A stretch of 64,000 nucleotides of DNA from Thauera sp. (GTDB lineage: Bacteria; Pseudomonadota; Gammaproteobacteria; Burkholderiales; Rhodocyclaceae). The stretch is taken from NCBI GenBank assembly GCA_017302295.1, contig JAFLDS010000002.1:310001-374000 (forward strand), read 5' to 3'. A program made the translations under genes and the position numbers. Below are positions 61,421-64,000 of the stretch, piece by piece. The notes below the pieces were generated by a model. It did no database searches, was not told the DNA's origin, and saw nothing but the letters and a program-made list of their open reading frames with translations. Within the stretch, counting starts at the first letter, position 1; each line of letters opens with the position of its first letter.

Positions 61421-61984
61421 ATGAAGAAACAGTTCCTCGCCTTTGCCGCACTCGCCTCGCTGGCGCTCTCAGCCATTGCAGCCAATCCGATGGTCGAACT
61501 GCGCACGAGCAAGGGCGACCTCGTCGTCGAGCTTTTTGCCGACAAGGCGCCCAAATCCGCGGAAAACTTCGTCCGCTACGTGAAGGATGGCCACTACAAC
61601 GGCACGATCTTCCATCGCGTCATCGATGGTTTCATGGTGCAGGGCGGTGGCTTCGATGCCGCGATGAACCAGAAGCCGACCCGCGCACCGATCGACAACG
61701 AGGCGAAAAACGGGCTGAAGAACGAACCCGGCACCCTGGCGATGGCGCGTACGGCCGATCCGCATTCGGCATCGTCACAGTTCTTCATCAACCTGGTACC
61801 GAACACCTTTCTCGACTACCCGTCGCGCGACGGCTGGGGCTATGCCGTGTTCGGCAAAGTCGTGAAGGGCATGGACGTGGTCGAGAAGATCGCCAAGGTA
61901 CAGACGAAGAATCTCGGCCCCCACCAGAACGTTCCGGCCGAGCCGGTCGTCATCGAGTCCGCACGCATCCTCGAGGGCAAGTGA
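61421..61984 (+). CDS. ppiA: Periplasmic peptidyl-prolyl cis-trans isomerase (cyclophilin A type)
   Basis: A 187-residue cyclophilin with a signal peptide ([20 protein letters not shown], cleavage near AIA-AN). Active-site blocks [24 protein letters not shown] and WGYAVFGKV are intact. It should speed proline isomerisation in periplasmic proteins. GGGAG precedes the ATG. The cytoplasmic paralogue ppiB follows after 56 bases. Confidence 0.94.
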   Translation: MKKQFLAFAALASLALSAIAANPMVELRTSKGDLVVELFADKAPKSAENFVRYVKDGHYNGTIFHRVIDGFMVQGGGFDAAMNQKPTRAPIDNEAKNGLKNEPGTLAMARTADPHSASSQFFINLVPNTFLDYPSRDGWGYAVFGKVVKGMDVVEKIAKVQTKNLGPHQNVPAEPVVIESARILEGK

Positions 61985-62040
61985 GCGCCTCGCCTCAAGC
62001 ACAGCAACCAACCCCGTCAGACACTCACAGGAGCCCAACA

Positions 62041-62535
62041 ATGGCTGTCAAACTGCACACCAACCACGGCGTCATTACGCTCGAACTCGACGCCGACAAG
62101 GCGCCGGTCACGGTCGCCAACTTCCTCTCGTACGTCGAATCGGGCCATTACAACAACACGATCTTCCACCGCGTGATCGACGGTTTCATGATCCAGGGCG
62201 GCGGCTTCGAACCGGACATGACGCAGAAGCCCACCGGCGAGCAGATCAAGAACGAGGCCGACAACGGCCTCAAGAACGAGCGCGGCACCATCGCGATGGC
62301 CCGCACCCAGGCGCCCCATTCCGCCACCGCGCAGTTCTTCATCAACGTCGCCGACAACGACTTCCTGAACTTCCGCTCGCCTGATCTGCAGGGCTGGGGT
62401 TACTGCGTCTTCGGCAAGGTGGTCGACGGCCTCGACGTGGTCGACGCCATCCGCAAGGTCAAGACAGGTTCGAGCGGCTTCCACCAGGACGTGCCGAAGG
62501 AAACCGTCCTCATCGAGCGCGCCGAGATTGTCTGA
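62041..62535 (+). CDS. ppiB: Cytoplasmic peptidyl-prolyl cis-trans isomerase (cyclophilin B type)
   Basis: A 164-residue cyclophilin without signal peptide. The core [23 protein letters not shown] and [19 protein letters not shown] closely parallels the upstream ppiA, so the two probably arose by tandem duplication. CAGGAG lies nine bases before the ATG. lpxH starts within a few bases of its stop. Confidence 0.95.
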   Translation: MAVKLHTNHGVITLELDADKAPVTVANFLSYVESGHYNNTIFHRVIDGFMIQGGGFEPDMTQKPTGEQIKNEADNGLKNERGTIAMARTQAPHSATAQFFINVADNDFLNFRSPDLQGWGYCVFGKVVDGLDVVDAIRKVKTGSSGFHQDVPKETVLIERAEIV

Positions 62536-62539
62536 CCCC

Positions 62540-63343
62540 GTGTCCGACTCGCCTCGCGCTGCCGGCGGCCCTGCCGCCGGCTTCGTGCCGGATGCCGTCT
62601 CCGCGGCGCTGCCGGCACTCTTCATTTCGGATCTGCACCTGAGCGAGGACAGCCCCGCGACGGTCGCCGCCTTCATCGATTTCCTCAAGGGGCCGGCGCG
62701 CGACGCGGGCAGCCTCTTCATACTGGGCGACCTGCTCGAATACTGGGCCGGCGATGACGACCTCGGGGCGCCGTTCAATCGACGCATCTGCGCCGCCCTC
62801 AGCGAGCTTGCCGAGCGCGGCGTGCTGGTCTTCTTCATGACCGGCAACCGCGACCTCCTTGCCGGCGAGGACTTCGCCCTTGCCGCCGGCGCCCGCCTGC
62901 TTGCAGACCCCACTCCGGTCTCATTCGGTTCAGACGCCGCACCCCTGCTGCTGAGTCACGGCGATGCGCTGTGCACCGACGACCTCGCCTACCAGGCGTA
63001 TCGCCGCCAGGTACGCGATCCGGCCTGGCAGGCCGGCTTCCTCGCGCAGCCGCTGGCCGCACGCAAGGCCTTCATCGAGAGCCTGCGGCTAAAGAGCGAG
63101 GCCGCCAAGCAGGAAAAGGCGATGGACATCATGGACGTGAATGCGGCGGCCGTGGCCGAATTGCTGCGCTCGCACGGCTACCCCACTCTGATCCACGGCC
63201 ACACCCATCGCCCGGCGCGCCACGAACATCTCGTCGAGGGGCGGCGCTGCGTCCGCTGGGTACTCGCCGACTGGAAGGGCTCGGCGACCTGGCTGAGCTA
63301 CGACGGTATCCGCCTGGTCCCGCACGACGGCGGCGGCCACTGA
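62540..63343 (+). CDS. lpxH: UDP-2,3-diacylglucosamine diphosphatase
   Basis: Manganese-dependent calcineurin-type phosphoesterase that makes lipid X in lipid A synthesis, at the inner membrane. The 267-residue protein has the metallophosphatase motifs FISDLHLSED, LGDLLEYWAGDDD, MTGNRDLL, LSHGDALCTDD and HGHTHRPARH. There is no ATG near the N-terminus: GTG at 62540 is chosen, with TTG at 62528 (overlapping ppiB) as alternative. ppiB-lpxH adjacency is the same as in E. coli. Confidence 0.92.
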   Translation: MSDSPRAAGGPAAGFVPDAVSAALPALFISDLHLSEDSPATVAAFIDFLKGPARDAGSLFILGDLLEYWAGDDDLGAPFNRRICAALSELAERGVLVFFMTGNRDLLAGEDFALAAGARLLADPTPVSFGSDAAPLLLSHGDALCTDDLAYQAYRRQVRDPAWQAGFLAQPLAARKAFIESLRLKSEAAKQEKAMDIMDVNAAAVAELLRSHGYPTLIHGHTHRPARHEHLVEGRRCVRWVLADWKGSATWLSYDGIRLVPHDGGGH

Positions 63344-63492
63344 CGTTCCGTCGCCGAGTCTCCGCACACGGCCCGGACTGGCCGTCACCGCTGCGCTGAA
63401 CTATACCGAGAGCAACCGGGGCGCCGTCGCGCAAGGTGCGCGATCGGGCTACGGTGCCCGGTGTTCGGTCATGTCTCGGCTGGAGGTTCCTG

Positions 63493-64000
63493 ATGGACGG
63501 CGACAGTCCCGGCGCTGCACCGACGACGTCCGGCGGCGTCGGCGGAAACGGCAGCGTGATGCTCCTCGTGGCCACCCGGAAGGGTGCATGGATCTACCAT
63601 TCCGACGCGGAGCGCAAACACTGGAGGGTCGACGGACCGCACTTCCTGGGCCATATCGTCAACCATGTGGTGTTGGACCCACGCGACGGGCAAACCGTGC
63701 TCGCCGCCGCGAAAACCGGGCACCTCGGACCGACGATCTTCCGCTCGACCGATCGCGGTCGCAGCTGGCGGGAGGCCTCCGGACCCCCTGCCTTCGCACG
63801 GGACGAGACAGGCCAGGGACGCGCGGTGGACCATACGTTCTGGCTCACGCCGTGCCACGCCAACGAAAGCCGGGCATGGTACGCGGGCACCTCGCCCCAG
63901 GGGCTGTTCCGCTCGGACGATGGCGGCGACACCTGGCGGCCGTTCTCGTGCATCAACGACGATCCCGCTTACCGGGAATGGATGGGCACCGTGCAGGACG
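63493..64000 (+). CDS. BNR-repeat (sialidase/VPS10-like beta-propeller) protein, N-terminal part
   Basis: An open frame of 169 codons running off the right edge. The ATG has GGAGG six bases upstream. After a Gly/Ser-rich start, repeats with the Asp-box pattern S-x-D-x-G-x-x-W are visible: FRSTDRGRSWREA and FRSDDGGDTWRPF. These mark a beta-propeller of the BNR or photosystem-assembly/exo-sialidase-like type. No signal peptide is seen. Function is unknown and the gene is incomplete here. Confidence 0.82.
   Translation, partial: MDGDSPGAAPTTSGGVGGNGSVMLLVATRKGAWIYHSDAERKHWRVDGPHFLGHIVNHVVLDPRDGQTVLAAAKTGHLGPTIFRSTDRGRSWREASGPPAFARDETGQGRAVDHTFWLTPCHANESRAWYAGTSPQGLFRSDDGGDTWRPFSCINDDPAYREWMGTVQD

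Overview
The window is a contiguous piece of a GC-rich proteobacterial chromosome made almost entirely of conserved single-copy genes. Gene order and protein types point to a betaproteobacterium, probably Rhodocyclales (Thauera/Azoarcus-like). That placement is an inference from the order thrS-infC-rpmI-rplT-pheS-pheT-ihfA-merR, from gyrA-serC-pheA-hisC-tyrA-aroA/cmk-rpsA-ihfB-lapA-lapB and from surE-pcm-nlpD-rpoS, plus very GC-rich codon use; no rRNA is present to confirm it. I see no insertion sequence, prophage, CRISPR array or integron. No gene-free stretch exceeds 300 bases; the longest, before the antiporter at 25031, holds a promoter and a short leader ORF.

Layout. 1-2528: flhA (cut by the left edge) and flhB, the flagellar export gate. 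2683-3968: a DUF192 protein, the rRNA pseudouridine synthase RluE and tRNA-Ser. 4042-8414: biotin operon bioA-bioF-bioD-bioB. 8609-12189: rRNA methyltransferase RlmD, ribosomal-protein hydroxylase RoxA with a small partner, and an alanine-rich repeat lipoprotein. 12322-15418: bamC, dapA and a histone-deacetylase-family enzyme. 15575-21455: a tightly overlapped moxR-DUF58-transglutaminase-mltB-DUF2189 operon.

21499-24741: surE-pcm-nlpD-rpoS (stationary phase and cell separation). 24960-28136: a compact antiporter / gamma-glutamyl-ligase-like / glutamine-amidotransferase-like operon behind a leader ORF. 28209-36089: tRNA-Pro and tRNA-Val flanking the translation cluster thrS-infC-rpmI-rplT-pheST-ihfA-merR. 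36159-41179: GlsB-like protein, PolB-type exonuclease with a short coupled upstream ORF, cysM, ugd and lapAB. 41273-52283: the aromatic/serine/translation supraoperon read gyrA to ihfB, with AroA and Cmk fused in one protein. 52486-58390: a CHASE-PAS-GGDEF diguanylate cyclase, then grpE-dnaK-dnaJ with two clear sigma-32 promoters. 58534-64000: an orphan periplasmic binding protein, cysS, two tandem cyclophilins (ppiA, ppiB), lpxH, and the start of a BNR-repeat protein cut by the right edge.

Most content is housekeeping. The less ordinary signals are the antiporter-ligase-amidotransferase operon; a lipoprotein built of 11-residue repeats whose promoter carries two copies of the same 8-bp palindrome; a palindrome between the -35 and -10 of the biotin operon; a 27-bp hairpin between two convergent genes; terminator-like hairpins just before three aminoacyl-tRNA synthetase genes; and two short ORFs joined to downstream genes by TGATG overlaps.
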